Assembly: GCA_003539495.1 (NCBI GenBank) | Contig: DPPB01000012.1 | Coordinates: 62,001-126,000, forward strand | DNA from: Oscillibacter sp. | GTDB lineage: Bacteria > Bacillota > Clostridia > Oscillospirales > Oscillospiraceae | Length of the DNA stretch: 64,000 nucleotides | Direction of reading: 5' to 3' | Shown: positions 42,068 through 50,594 of the stretch, piece after piece | Layout: every line of letters begins with the position of its first letter | How positions within the stretch are numbered: the stretch's first letter is position 1 | Position numbers and translations under genes: made by a program | Notes under the pieces: generated by a model | Databases searched by the model: none | What the model was told of the DNA's origin: nothing | What the model saw: only the letters and a program-made list of their open reading frames with translations

Positions 42068-42840
42068 TAACCGTTCGGGATGTGGAAAGCACCCTTTATA
42101 ATTGGGCTCCGTCTGGCCTGGCAGCAAGCTGGGACAATGTGGGATTGCTGGTGGGGGCCCCAGACCGAGAGGTCAAAAAAATCCTAACAACCTTAGATAT
42201 TACGGAATCCGTGGTGGACGAAGCCGTGCAGATCGGCGCTGACCTCATCGTGGCCCATCATCCGGTGATGAACTGTACCTGGCATCCGGTGCAGACCCTG
42301 CGTACGGACGACCGCCAGGGCCGCATCCTCACGGGACTGGTGGAAAACCATATTTCCGCCATCTGTATGCACACGAATCTGGATGCAGCCGATGGCGGTG
42401 TCAACGATGCTTTGGCGGAAAAGCTTGGCCTTTTGCAGACAGAATACCTGACAGATGAAAAAATTGGCCGCGTGGGCACATTAAAATGCCAAATACCCCT
42501 TGTGGAGTTCACCCGGTTTGTGGTAAAATCATTAGGATGCAATGGGTTGCGCTATACAGATTGCGGCAGACCCGTACACCGTGTGGCGGTGGGCGGCGGC
42601 GCCTGCGGCGAATATATCGCACAGGCTATTGCATTGGGCTGCGATACTTTTGTCACGTCCGATCTTCGTTACCACGATTTTTTGGACACAAAGGAGCTGA
42701 ACCTCATCGACGCAGGGCATTTTCCCACGGAACAGGTCATTGTTCCGGAGCTGTGCCGGCGGCTACAGGCGGCATTTTCCGCAGTTTCCGTTTCCACTTC
42801 GATCTCGCACCAAAGCGAGATCATCCAATACTGCATTTGA
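42064..42840 (+). CDS. Nif3-like dinuclear metal-centre protein
   Basis: 258 aa, the short form. Motifs DNVGLLVG (about residues 22-29), VAHHPV (about 63-68) and the C-terminal DAGHFPTEQVIVP (about 220-232) supply metal ligands. Widely conserved, probable hydrolase or GTP cyclohydrolase I type 2 relative, true function unclear. Translationally coupled to trmK. Confidence 0.9.
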   Translation: MITVRDVESTLYNWAPSGLAASWDNVGLLVGAPDREVKKILTTLDITESVVDEAVQIGADLIVAHHPVMNCTWHPVQTLRTDDRQGRILTGLVENHISAICMHTNLDAADGGVNDALAEKLGLLQTEYLTDEKIGRVGTLKCQIPLVEFTRFVVKSLGCNGLRYTDCGRPVHRVAVGGGACGEYIAQAIALGCDTFVTSDLRYHDFLDTKELNLIDAGHFPTEQVIVPELCRRLQAAFSAVSVSTSISHQSEIIQYCI

Positions 42841-42855
42841 AGGAGAGAGTAAACT

Positions 42856-43590
42856 ATGTCCGGACATTCCAAGTGGCACAATATTCAAAAAACAAAGGGG
42901 GCGGCTGACGCCAAGCGCAGCGCTGCCTTTACCAAGATCGCCAAGGAGATCATCGTGGCGGTGAAGCAGGGGGGCAGCGGCGACCCTGCCAATAACTCCC
43001 GCCTGGCTACCGTTATAGCCAAGGCCAAGGCTGCCAATATGCCTAATGACAACATTAAGCGCACCATCGACAAGGCCCTGGGTGCCGGCAATACCGACAA
43101 CTATGAGTCTGTTACTTACGAGGGCTATGGCCCCTGCGGCGTGGCTGTCATCGTGGAAGCCCTTACCGACAACCGCCAGCGCACAGCTCCGGAGATCCGC
43201 CATTACTTCGATAAGTATGGCAAGGGAATGGGCGCCCAGGGCTGCGTCAGCTGGAGCTTTGACCGCAAGGGCGTCATCGTTATCAGCAACGAGGATGAGG
43301 AGTTGGATGAGGACACTGTGATGATGGACGCTCTGGATTCCGGTGCGGAGGATTTCTCTGCCGACGGCCCTGTGTTTGAGATCACCACCGACCCTGATTC
43401 CTTTAACGACGTGGTAGCCGCCCTGGAGCAGAAGGGCTACACCTTCGAGAGCGCCGAGCTGGAGATGGTGCCCCAGAACTATGTTACCATGACCGGCGAG
43501 GACGATGTGAAGAACATGGAAAAGCTGCTGGACATGCTGGATGACAACGAGGATGTCCAGAATGTGTGGCACAACTGGCAACAGGATTGA
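42856..43590 (+). CDS. YebC/PmpR-family regulator
   Basis: 244 aa. Starts MSGHSKWHNIQKTKGAADAK, the family hallmark. Three-domain YebC fold, acidic C-terminus. Members regulate transcription or, in some reports, assist translation of proline stretches. 15 bases after the nif3-like gene. Confidence 0.95.
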   Translation: MSGHSKWHNIQKTKGAADAKRSAAFTKIAKEIIVAVKQGGSGDPANNSRLATVIAKAKAANMPNDNIKRTIDKALGAGNTDNYESVTYEGYGPCGVAVIVEALTDNRQRTAPEIRHYFDKYGKGMGAQGCVSWSFDRKGVIVISNEDEELDEDTVMMDALDSGAEDFSADGPVFEITTDPDSFNDVVAALEQKGYTFESAELEMVPQNYVTMTGEDDVKNMEKLLDMLDDNEDVQNVWHNWQQD

Positions 43591-43602
43591 TTTTACCGCA
43601 AT

Positions 43603-43636
43603 AAAACGCACTCCGATGTGGGGTGCGTTTTTTTCG
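43603..43636 (+). terminator. Terminator after yebC
   Basis: 10-bp stem AACGCACTCC/TGGGGTGCGTT with one mismatch and a run of 7 T residues. Confidence 0.8.
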
Positions 43637-43664
43637 TCTAAACCAGTTCATTCCCTCATACAGT
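43637..43664 (+). promoter_or_regulatory. Candidate sigma-E promoter of spoIVA
   Basis: CATACAGT (43657-43664) matches the sigma-E -10 consensus CATACAnT exactly. A weak -35 (TCTAAA, 43637-43642) lies 14 bp upstream. spoIVA is a sigma-E gene in Bacillus and Clostridia. Confidence 0.55.
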
Positions 43665-43718
43665 AGAGCAAACGACTATGACGGCCTTGCCGTTTGCAGG
43701 AGAAAGGAATGGTTGGAA

Positions 43719-45203
43719 ATGATAAGTCAGGTCACGGACATTTATGAGAGCATAGCCCAGCGAACGGACGGCAACATCTATATCGGCGTAGTGGGGCCGG
43801 TGCGCACCGGCAAGTCCACCTTTATCAAGCGTTTCATGCAGACCCTGGTGCTGCCCCGGATGGAAAATGGCTTTCGCCGGGATCGAGCCACCGACGAGCT
43901 GCCACAAAGCGGCTCTGGCCGCACCATCATGACGGCCGAGCCGAAATTCGTACCGGAGGAGGCCGCCCATATCAAACTGGCCGGTGGAGCGGAGTTCGGC
44001 GTCCGGCTGGTGGACTGCGTAGGGTATCTGATTCCCGGCGCCATGGGGCAATTTGAAGATCTGGCGCCCCGCATGGTCATGACACCGTGGTTTGACCACG
44101 AGATCCCCATGGCCGAGGCGGCGGAAATTGGCACCCGGAAGGTCATCTCTGAGCATGCTACCGTAGGCATCGTCATCACTACCGACGGCACCATAACGGA
44201 GATTCCACGGGAGGATTATTTGGAAGCGGAGGATCGAGCCATCCGGGAACTGCAGGCCATCGGAAAGCCTTTTGTAGTGCTGGTCAATAGCGCCGAACCG
44301 GGGAGTCCCGAGGCAGCGGCCATCGCCAAGGAGCTTGCTGCAAAATACGATGCCAAATGCTTACCGGTGAATTGTCTGCAGCTTGATGAAAAAGAGATCC
44401 AACGGATCATTCTGGCGCTTCTATACGAATTTCCCCTACAAGAGCTGGATGTTTTTTTCCCGTCGTGGGTAGATTCACTTCCGAAGGAGCACCCCATCAA
44501 AAAGGGGCTGGTGGAGCTGGTTTCCAAGCAGGGGAACAGACTCACACATATGCGGCAGATGGAGGGGATTGGATCGGAGCTGGAGACCAGTGACCTGGTA
44601 TCCGAGGCTAAAATGCTGCAGATGGACTTGGGACAGGGAAAAACGGCGCTGGAAATCCAGCCACCCCGCAGCTTATTTTACGAAACTGTAAGTAAGGTGA
44701 TCAGCTTTACAGTTAAGGATGACGGCGACCTGATGAACTTATTGACCGATTTATCCCAGGTCCGACAGAAATATGACAAGGTTGCTCCGGCCCTGCAGGA
44801 TGCCTACCGCACCGGCTATGGTATCGTGGCTCCCGGGCTGGATGAATTGGCCTTAGAGGATCCGGAGATCGTCCGGCAAGGGGGACGCTATAGCCTTAAA
44901 ATGAAGGCCAGTGCGCCCTCCATCCACATGATTCGGGCAGACATCGAGACCACAGTCTCGCCTATTGTTGGAGACGAAAAGCAATCCGAGGACATGGTGA
45001 ATTACCTGCTGCAGCAGTTTGAGGGAGACACCAACAAGCTTTGGCAATCCAATATTTTTGGCCGCAGCTTTAATGAGATCGTGGGGGATGACCTGCAGGC
45101 CAAGCTGAAACGGATGCCGGAGCCTGCCCAGAAAAAAATGCAGGAAGCCCTGGAGCGTATCATCAATGAGGGAGGCGGAGGCTTGATCTGTATAATACTG
45201 TAA
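43719..45203 (+). CDS. spoIVA: Stage IV sporulation protein A
   Basis: 494 aa, standard length. ATPase that polymerises on the forespore surface to form the coat basement layer, anchored by SpoVM and bound by SipL. N-terminal TRAFAC-like domain with Walker A VVGPVRTGKSTFIKRF (about 24-39), the following region with DCVGYLIPGAMG (about 115-126), and the conserved C-terminus GGGGLICIIL. The upstream frame from 43623 crosses the promoter and is not used. The gene lies inside the predicted excisable segment. Confidence 0.97.
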   Translation: MISQVTDIYESIAQRTDGNIYIGVVGPVRTGKSTFIKRFMQTLVLPRMENGFRRDRATDELPQSGSGRTIMTAEPKFVPEEAAHIKLAGGAEFGVRLVDCVGYLIPGAMGQFEDLAPRMVMTPWFDHEIPMAEAAEIGTRKVISEHATVGIVITTDGTITEIPREDYLEAEDRAIRELQAIGKPFVVLVNSAEPGSPEAAAIAKELAAKYDAKCLPVNCLQLDEKEIQRIILALLYEFPLQELDVFFPSWVDSLPKEHPIKKGLVELVSKQGNRLTHMRQMEGIGSELETSDLVSEAKMLQMDLGQGKTALEIQPPRSLFYETVSKVISFTVKDDGDLMNLLTDLSQVRQKYDKVAPALQDAYRTGYGIVAPGLDELALEDPEIVRQGGRYSLKMKASAPSIHMIRADIETTVSPIVGDEKQSEDMVNYLLQQFEGDTNKLWQSNIFGRSFNEIVGDDLQAKLKRMPEPAQKKMQEALERIINEGGGGLICIIL

Positions 45204-45222
45204 AGGCAACTAATTTTACAGC

Positions 45223-45262
45223 ATACAAGACGGATGCATTAGGCGTCCGTCTTGTATTTTAT
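45223..45262 (+). terminator. Terminator after spoIVA
   Basis: 15-bp stem (45223-45237 with 45243-45257) with one mismatch, then TTTTAT. It overlaps the -35 of coaX. Confidence 0.75.
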
Positions 45263-45280
45263 AAATAAACGTGGTATGAT
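45252..45280 (+). promoter_or_regulatory. Promoter of coaX
   Basis: TTGTAT (45252-45257), 17-bp spacer, TATGAT (45275-45280). Confidence 0.55.
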
Positions 45281-45305
45281 ATGAAAAAAAGGGAGGAGGA
45301 CGCTT

Positions 45306-46085
45306 ATGCTGCTTGCTATTGACATAGGAAATTCCAACATCAGTGTGGGCCTGTTCGGAAAGGGAAGGGACCTGAAGTTCCTGGCGTCTATCGACACGGA
45401 CAGCCGCAAGACCGCCGATCAGATCAGCATTGATCTGATGAACCTATTCGCCCTATACGGCTATGACATCCATAAAGTCACCGGGGCCATCTTTTCCAGC
45501 GTCGTTCCCGGAATAAATTTTATGATGCACAAGGCTCTGACCCGCCTGCTGGGGAAGGAGCCTATGGTGGTGGGCCCCGGCATTAAAACGGGCCTGAACA
45601 TCCGCATGGAGGTCCATAATCAGCTTGGCACCGACCTGGTGGCCAATGCCGTGGCCGCCGTGGAGAAATACCAAGCCCCCATTATTATGATCGAGATGGG
45701 CACGGCCACCACCATTTCCTATATCTCCCAGCAAAAGACCTACGAGGGAGGCATGATGTTCCCGGGGGTGCGGCTGTCGCTGGATGCCCTGTCGGAGCAC
45801 TCGGCGCTGCTGCAGAATGTAGCCCTGCAGCACCCTACCAGGAATCTTATCGGCAAAAACACCGAGGATTGTATGCGCAACGGCATCGTCTACGGCACGG
45901 CGGGGATGCTGGACGGTATCATTGACCGCATGAAGGAGATCATCCCCGGTGAAAACCCCACCATTGTGGCCACAGGCAGCAACGCCCCCGTCATTGTGCG
46001 CTACTGCCGCAATCAGATCATTTACGATAAGTACCTACTCATGGAGGGCTTGCAGCTGATTTATCTGAAGAACAGGGAAAAGTAA
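45306..46085 (+). CDS. coaX: Type III pantothenate kinase
   Basis: 259 aa. First step of CoA synthesis. Phosphate loop DIGNSNISVGLF (residues 5-16), the conserved MGTATTISYI (about 129-138) and PGVRLSLDALSEHSALL (about 151-167). Ribosome-binding site GGGAGGAGG. Probably essential unless another kinase exists, which matters for the excision model. Confidence 0.95.
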   Translation: MLLAIDIGNSNISVGLFGKGRDLKFLASIDTDSRKTADQISIDLMNLFALYGYDIHKVTGAIFSSVVPGINFMMHKALTRLLGKEPMVVGPGIKTGLNIRMEVHNQLGTDLVANAVAAVEKYQAPIIMIEMGTATTISYISQQKTYEGGMMFPGVRLSLDALSEHSALLQNVALQHPTRNLIGKNTEDCMRNGIVYGTAGMLDGIIDRMKEIIPGENPTIVATGSNAPVIVRYCRNQIIYDKYLLMEGLQLIYLKNREK

Positions 46086-46091
46086 AATACG

Positions 46092-46131
46092 AACAGGGCT
46101 CAGCAGCCAAACGGCTGCCGAGCCCTGTTGT
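46092..46131. terminator. Bidirectional terminator between coaX and pfp
   Basis: 17-bp stem with a single mismatch (arms AACAGGGCTC..GCAGCC and its complement), lying between convergent genes. Confidence 0.8.
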
Positions 46132-46152
46132 TATAAGTTTATTTAATGCAGA

Positions 46153-47391
46153 TCACTTTGCAAGCACTTTCTTCAGCTTGGCAAACCGGGGCAGGGAATC
46201 CTGCTTGGGCAGATCCGGCTCTCCCTGGATCAGCGGCAGAGCATACTCAATAAAGCGGTGGGTGACGCCGGTGCCATCCTCGTTGATCCACTCCCGGGGG
46301 ATCTTCTTCTCCACGTTGGCCACCTCCATCAGCGGTACCAGCTTGGTTTTGCAGGCGTAGTGCCCGTTCTGAATGCCACGCTCGAAGGCGATCATGCGGC
46401 CGTTGATGCCTGCAATGGCGTTCTCCACGGCGGCCTTACCGGCCATAAAGGACTCCTCAATGTCTGTTTCGGAGGCCAGGTGTGCGCCGCAGCGCTGCAG
46501 CAGATTCAGCTCGATTCCACGGACCTTGGCGCCGGTCTCCTCCTTAATGACCTCCGCCAGGATAGCGGCCAGACCACCCATCTGCGCGTGGCCGAAGCCA
46601 TCTGTTTTCTCCACCTTGGCATCGGATACAAAGCCGCCGTCGGCATAGTGGATGCCCTCGGACACCGCCACCAGGCAGTTGCCCTTTTCGGCATAGATCC
46701 GCTTGACATCCTCAATGAACTTGGGCATGTCAAAGTCCGTCTCCGGCAGATAGATGAGGTCGGGGCCGGCGCCGTATTCACCGGCCAGGGCGGAAGCTGC
46801 GGCCAGCCAGCCTGCGTGGCGGCCCATGATCTCCATAATGACGATCATGCCGGTGTCATACACATGGGAGTCCAGATACACCTCCATAATAGACGTGGCG
46901 ATGTACTTGGCGGCGGAGGCGTAGCCGGGGCAGTGGTCCGTGCCGTAAAGGTCGTTGTCAATGGTTTTGGGTACGCCCATAACTCGGCACTCATAGCCCA
47001 CGGACTGCATGTACTGATTGATCTTGTTGCAGGTGTCCATGGAGTCGTTTCCGCCGTTATAGAAGAAGTAGCGCACATCGTATTTCTTAAATATTTCCAG
47101 GATCCGCTTGAAATCCGTGTCGTCCACAGCGGGGTCTGCCAGCTTATAGCGGCAGGATCCCAAAGCAGAGGAGGGAGTGTACTTCAGCAGGCGCAGCTCC
47201 TCGGGATCCTCCTGACCCATATCGAATAGTCGGTCGTTCAATACACCTTTGATGCCGTGCTCGGCACCCAAAACCCTGGTGATAACGCCACTTTTCAGCG
47301 CCGTGTCAATGACACCGTAGGCACTGGCGTTGATAACGGAAGTGGGGCCACCGGATTGGCCGATGATACAGGCGCCTTTGAGAACATTCAT
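46153..47391 (-). CDS. pfp: Pyrophosphate-type 6-phosphofructokinase
   Basis: 412 aa. Phosphorylates fructose 6-phosphate. The nucleotide-site sequence reads GGNDSMDT (about 112-119) where ATP enzymes have GGDGS, and the catalytic loop is PKTIDND (about 140-146) with Lys in place of the Gly of ATP enzymes. Both changes are hallmarks of PPi-dependent enzymes. MGRHAGW (about 188-194) binds the sugar phosphate. AGGAGGAG precedes the ATG. The donor is inferred from these residues. Confidence 0.88.
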   Translation of the reverse strand: MNVLKGACIIGQSGGPTSVINASAYGVIDTALKSGVITRVLGAEHGIKGVLNDRLFDMGQEDPEELRLLKYTPSSALGSCRYKLADPAVDDTDFKRILEIFKKYDVRYFFYNGGNDSMDTCNKINQYMQSVGYECRVMGVPKTIDNDLYGTDHCPGYASAAKYIATSIMEVYLDSHVYDTGMIVIMEIMGRHAGWLAAASALAGEYGAGPDLIYLPETDFDMPKFIEDVKRIYAEKGNCLVAVSEGIHYADGGFVSDAKVEKTDGFGHAQMGGLAAILAEVIKEETGAKVRGIELNLLQRCGAHLASETDIEESFMAGKAAVENAIAGINGRMIAFERGIQNGHYACKTKLVPLMEVANVEKKIPREWINEDGTGVTHRFIEYALPLIQGEPDLPKQDSLPRFAKLKKVLAK

Positions 47392-47451
47392 GAAATAAAC
47401 TCCTCCTAAAACAAAATGTATTGGAATATTTTACGACTTTTTACTTAATCT

Positions 47452-47480
47452 ATATTACCATAAAACTTCCAAAATGTAAA
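47452..47480 (-). promoter_or_regulatory. Promoter of pfp
   Basis: Minus strand: TTTACA (47475-47480), 17-bp spacer, TAATAT (47452-47457). Confidence 0.55.
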
Positions 47481-47490
47481 CGCATAACCC

Positions 47491-47518
47491 TTGCAAAATT
47501 AAATTTCTGTGGTAGAAT
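47491..47518 (+). promoter_or_regulatory. Promoter of the 73-aa gene and fba
   Basis: TTGCAA (47491-47496), 16-bp spacer, TAGAAT (47513-47518), divergent from the pfp promoter. Confidence 0.6.
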
Positions 47519-47562
47519 TAAAAAGGAAATTATAGATTTAAAATAATGCTGGGTATGATGCT

Positions 47563-47784
47563 ATGCAAATAGAAAGTGTAAGCTTGAGAATAAAAGCTAT
47601 CGGCCATCAGTTGGAAATTCCACTGGAAGCATGGCAAGTCGATATCATATCGAGAATGCTTGGATTATGTGTCGATACAAAGAGCTTAGCAAATTATAAA
47701 ATGGCAAGTAAAGAAACCGTTGATGCGCATATGGAAATGTATTATAAGGCAATTAGGGAAATGGCTTTCAAATCAGAGTTTTAA
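47563..47784 (+). CDS. Small protein upstream of fba, unknown
   Basis: 73 aa, predicted mostly helical, no signal or membrane segment. A+T-rich codon use compared with its neighbours, which hints at separate origin. The ribosome-binding site is weak (no clear GGAGG). It ends 25 bases before fba on the same strand and would be the first gene of that transcript. I do not recognise it. A coding role is likely but not sure. Confidence 0.5.
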   Translation: MQIESVSLRIKAIGHQLEIPLEAWQVDIISRMLGLCVDTKSLANYKMASKETVDAHMEMYYKAIREMAFKSEF

Positions 47785-47809
47785 AATTTATTGAAAAGGA
47801 GATATATCT

Positions 47810-48748
47810 ATGCCACTGGTTACTTCTAAGGAAATGTTTGAAAAGGCCTATAAGGGCGGCTACGCCATCGGTGCATTCAATGTAAACAATATGGAGATCA
47901 TTCAGGGCATCACCGGTGCCGCCTCCAAGCTCAATGCCCCGGTGATTCTGCAGGTGTCCAAGGGCGCCCGGGCTTATGCCAACCGCACCTATCTGATGAA
48001 GCTGGTGGAGGCTGCCGTCATTGAAACGGGTCTGCCTATCTGCCTGCACCTGGATCATGGCGACAGCTTTGAGCTGTGCAAGAGCTGCATTGACGACGGT
48101 TTCACCTCTGTGATGATCGACGCATCCTCCAAGCCCTTTGCTGAGAATATCGCCCTGACCCGCCAGGTGGTGGAATATGCCCACGATCATGGCGTGGTGG
48201 TAGAAGCTGAGCTTGGCACTCTGGCCGGCATTGAGGACGAGGTAAACGTATCCGCCGAGGACTCCTCTTACACTCGCCCCGAGGAGGTGCAGGAATTTGT
48301 GGATAAGACCGGTTGCGACTCCCTGGCTATCGCTATCGGTACCAGCCACGGTGCTTACAAGTTCAAGCCCGGTACTAAGCCCCAGCTGCGCTTTGATGTG
48401 CTGGAGGAGGTGGAGAAGAAGCTTCCCGGCTTCCCCATCGTGCTGCATGGCTCCTCCTCCGTGCCCCAGGAATTTGTGGCGAAAATCAACCAGTACGGCG
48501 GCAATATGCCCGGCGCTATCGGCGTACCGGAGGATCAGCTGCGCAAGGCTGCATCCATGGCTGTATGTAAGATTAACATCGACTCTGACCTGCGTCTGGC
48601 CATGACTGCGTCCATACGGGAGTACATGGCACTGCATCCTGATCATTTTGATCCCCGCCAGTATCTCAAGCCTGCTCGCCAGGCCATTGAGGACATGGTA
48701 GCCCATAAAATCGTGGATGTGCTGGGCTGCGATGGCAAGGCATTCTGA
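47810..48748 (+). CDS. fba: Class II fructose-bisphosphate aldolase
   Basis: 312 aa. Cleaves fructose 1,6-bisphosphate in glycolysis. Zinc ligands appear in HLDHGDSFE (about residues 81-89), VVEAELGTLAG (about 131-141), GTSHGAYKF (about 179-187) and LHGSSSVP (about 210-217). Preceded by AAAGGAG. With pfp next to it, two successive glycolytic enzymes sit together inside the element. Confidence 0.96.
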   Translation: MPLVTSKEMFEKAYKGGYAIGAFNVNNMEIIQGITGAASKLNAPVILQVSKGARAYANRTYLMKLVEAAVIETGLPICLHLDHGDSFELCKSCIDDGFTSVMIDASSKPFAENIALTRQVVEYAHDHGVVVEAELGTLAGIEDEVNVSAEDSSYTRPEEVQEFVDKTGCDSLAIAIGTSHGAYKFKPGTKPQLRFDVLEEVEKKLPGFPIVLHGSSSVPQEFVAKINQYGGNMPGAIGVPEDQLRKAASMAVCKINIDSDLRLAMTASIREYMALHPDHFDPRQYLKPARQAIEDMVAHKIVDVLGCDGKAF

Positions 48749-48761
48749 TCCAAGCGTTATT

Positions 48762-48804
48762 AAAAAATGTCCCTCGCCTTTTTGGGGTGAGGGACATTTT
48801 TTTC
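48762..48804 (+). terminator. Terminator after fba
   Basis: Stem AAAATGTCCCTC with GAGGGACATTTT and a loop of about 12 bases, followed by seven T residues. Confidence 0.8.
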
Positions 48805-48814
48805 TTGCCCGAAT

Positions 48815-48847
48815 TTGACGTATTTCACACCCTCATAGCGATATAAT
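48815..48847 (+). promoter_or_regulatory. spoIIG-type promoter with 21-bp spacer
   Basis: TTGACG (48815-48820) and perfect TATAAT (48842-48847) are separated by 21 bp. No better -35 lies at 17 bp. The Bacillus spoIIG promoter has a similarly overlong spacer (22 bp) and works only when Spo0A lets sigma-A engage it. No perfect Spo0A box (TGnCGAA) was found; the sequence around 48806-48820 has partial matches. Confidence 0.6.
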
Positions 48848-48874
48848 CAAGCAGGAGCGGGGGAGGTGAGACCC

Positions 48875-49795
48875 ATGTGCATCTACATAGACCGGGTGTT
48901 TGCCTTAAATCTGGCGGTGGATTATCTGCTGCTGCTAACAGCAGCCAGGTTGGCGGGTACACCTTTGCGGCGTCTGCGTTTTTTGCTGTGCGGCGCAGCA
49001 GGCGGGCTATACGCGATCGCCGTATTCCTGCCGGGCCTGAGCTGGCTGGCCCATCCGGCCGGGAAAGCTATCGCAGGCGCAGCTTTAGCCTGGGCAGCCT
49101 TCTGCCGGGATCGGCATACGCTGAAGCTTATGGGACTATTTTTCCTCCTTTCCGGAGCGTTGGCCGGTGTGATCCTTGCGTTGGGATTCTGCATTGGTGC
49201 CCCGGAGCTCCTTTGGAAAAAAATCTATCGGGCGGAGATTGATTGGAAGCTGCTATTAGGCGGCACAGCGACGCTGTCCGCCGTGCTGCATCTGCTGTTT
49301 CGACAGGGAGCCAGACATGGAGGGGAATTAATGAAAATTCGGGTGGCAATCGGTGGAAAGGAAAGCAGCTTTACAGCACTTCATGATACAGGAAATACTC
49401 TGCGTAACCCTGTGGATGGCCGGCCGGTTTTGGTGATGGAACAGGCAGCGGTCATGGATCTGCTGCCAGCGGCGGATGCGGCGATCCTGCGGGAAAAACC
49501 TACACCGGAGATAGCCATGGCAAGGCTCTACGCCGCAGGAAGCAGGCTTCATTTTACACTGCTTCCGTTTCGCAGTGTAGGGACGAAATCCGGCTTGCTG
49601 CTTGCGGTACGCAGCGACTACATCGCCCTGCACCGCAGAAGGATCCCCCGCACGCTCATTGCCCTATCTGTCGGGCCGTTGAGCGACGGCGGCGGATACT
49701 GCGCCCTGTGGGGCGGCACAGAAAGGGGGAGGGAACATGAAAAAGCTCCTGCTGCAGCTTCGGATTTGGCTGCTTCGGATCGCCAGGCCGGATAA
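48875..49795 (+). CDS. spoIIGA: Sigma-E processing peptidase SpoIIGA
   Basis: 306 aa. Membrane aspartic protease that cleaves pro-sigma-E in the mother cell after a forespore signal. N-terminal half has about five membrane segments starting YIDRVFALNLAVDYLLLL. The C-terminal half carries the protease motif LHDTGNTL (catalytic Asp at about residue 171). The ATG at 48875 has ideal spacing to GGAGG; a GTG at 48866 lies inside that site. The end overlaps sigE by 59 bases in another frame, longer than usual for this pair. Confidence 0.93.
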   Translation: MCIYIDRVFALNLAVDYLLLLTAARLAGTPLRRLRFLLCGAAGGLYAIAVFLPGLSWLAHPAGKAIAGAALAWAAFCRDRHTLKLMGLFFLLSGALAGVILALGFCIGAPELLWKKIYRAEIDWKLLLGGTATLSAVLHLLFRQGARHGGELMKIRVAIGGKESSFTALHDTGNTLRNPVDGRPVLVMEQAAVMDLLPAADAAILREKPTPEIAMARLYAAGSRLHFTLLPFRSVGTKSGLLLAVRSDYIALHRRRIPRTLIALSVGPLSDGGGYCALWGGTERGREHEKAPAAASDLAASDRQAG

Positions 49796-50441
49796 GATTA
49801 TGTACATAGGCGGCAGTGACACGCTGCCGCAGCCACTGTCACGAACCGAGGAGGCCCAGCTCATTGCGCAGATGGACCAGGGAGATTTTTCCGTCCGACA
49901 AACGCTCATTGAGCGGAACCTACGGCTGGTAGTATACCTGGCCCGCCGGTTTGAAAACACGGGGGTCAATATGGAGGACCTTATCTCCATCGGTACGATC
50001 GGGCTCATCAAGGCCATCAACACCTTTCGGGCGGATAAAAACATCAAGCTGGCCACCTATGCCTCCCGTTGCATCGAAAATGAGATTCTTATGTTTCTAC
50101 GCAAAAACTCCGCCCAGCGGACGGAAATCAGCTTTGACGAGCCCCTGAGCACGGATTGGGATGGAAAGGAGCTGCTGCTCAGCGATGTTTTGGGTACAGA
50201 TGGCGACACAGTGATGCGCCCTATCGAAGCAGATGTAGACCGGAAGCTCCTACAGGACGCCGTAGGAAAGCTCTCCTCCCGAGAGCAGGACATTATCACC
50301 CTCCGATTTGGGCTGGGCGGGAAAAAGGAGATGACACAGAAGGAAGTAGCCGATCATATGGGCATCTCTCAATCATATATCTCCCGGCTGGAAAAGCGGA
50401 TCATCCTGCGCCTTCGTCGTGAAATATTGAAAATGAGCTAA
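49737..50441 (+). CDS. sigE: Sporulation sigma factor SigE (pro-sigma-E)
   Basis: 234 aa. Early mother-cell sigma factor. The hydrophobic/basic pro-sequence (MKKLLLQLRIWLLRIARPDK) precedes YIGGSDTLPQPLS, where SpoIIGA cuts in Bacillus. Region 2 (NLRLVVYLARRFENTG ... DLISIGTIGLIKAINTF ... KLATYASRCIENEILMFLR) and region 4.2 (MTQKEVADHMGISQSYISRLEKRI) are complete. The next gene in many Firmicutes is sigG, but here the sequence goes to a terminator and the cotJC attachment site. Confidence 0.96.
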   Translation: MKKLLLQLRIWLLRIARPDKIMYIGGSDTLPQPLSRTEEAQLIAQMDQGDFSVRQTLIERNLRLVVYLARRFENTGVNMEDLISIGTIGLIKAINTFRADKNIKLATYASRCIENEILMFLRKNSAQRTEISFDEPLSTDWDGKELLLSDVLGTDGDTVMRPIEADVDRKLLQDAVGKLSSREQDIITLRFGLGGKKEMTQKEVADHMGISQSYISRLEKRIILRLRREILKMS

Positions 50442-50443
50442 AA

Positions 50444-50472
50444 AAGTGCCGGATCAGTGATCCGGCACTTTA
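50444..50472 (+). terminator. Terminator after sigE
   Basis: Perfect 13-bp stem AAGTGCCGGATCA/TGATCCGGCACTT with one loop base, with A residues before it and no strong T run after it. The stem shares the sequence GTGCCGGATC with the hairpin at 32634-32655. Confidence 0.65.
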
Positions 50473-50575
50473 AGCTTGTCAAATAGGCGGAAAAATACTA
50501 TAACAGACAGAAAAGATGTGCGAGAGAAGCGCAAAAAGGCTGTCCCACACTATTGGATCTATCTCACTGAAGATG
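50473..50575. other. Right end of the cotJC element
   Basis: About 100 bases between the sigE terminator and the end of the cotJC 5' fragment. No frame or structure recognised. Confidence 0.5.
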
Positions 50576-50578
50576 CTA

Positions 50579-50588
50579 TAGTTTATTG
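50579..50588. repeat. Right attP arm, inverted relative to 38017-38026
   Basis: TAGTTTATTG, the reverse complement of CAATAAACTA at 38017-38026. Each lies on the element side of its core, 6 and 3 bases away. Confidence 0.8.
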
Positions 50589-50594
50589 GAATAA

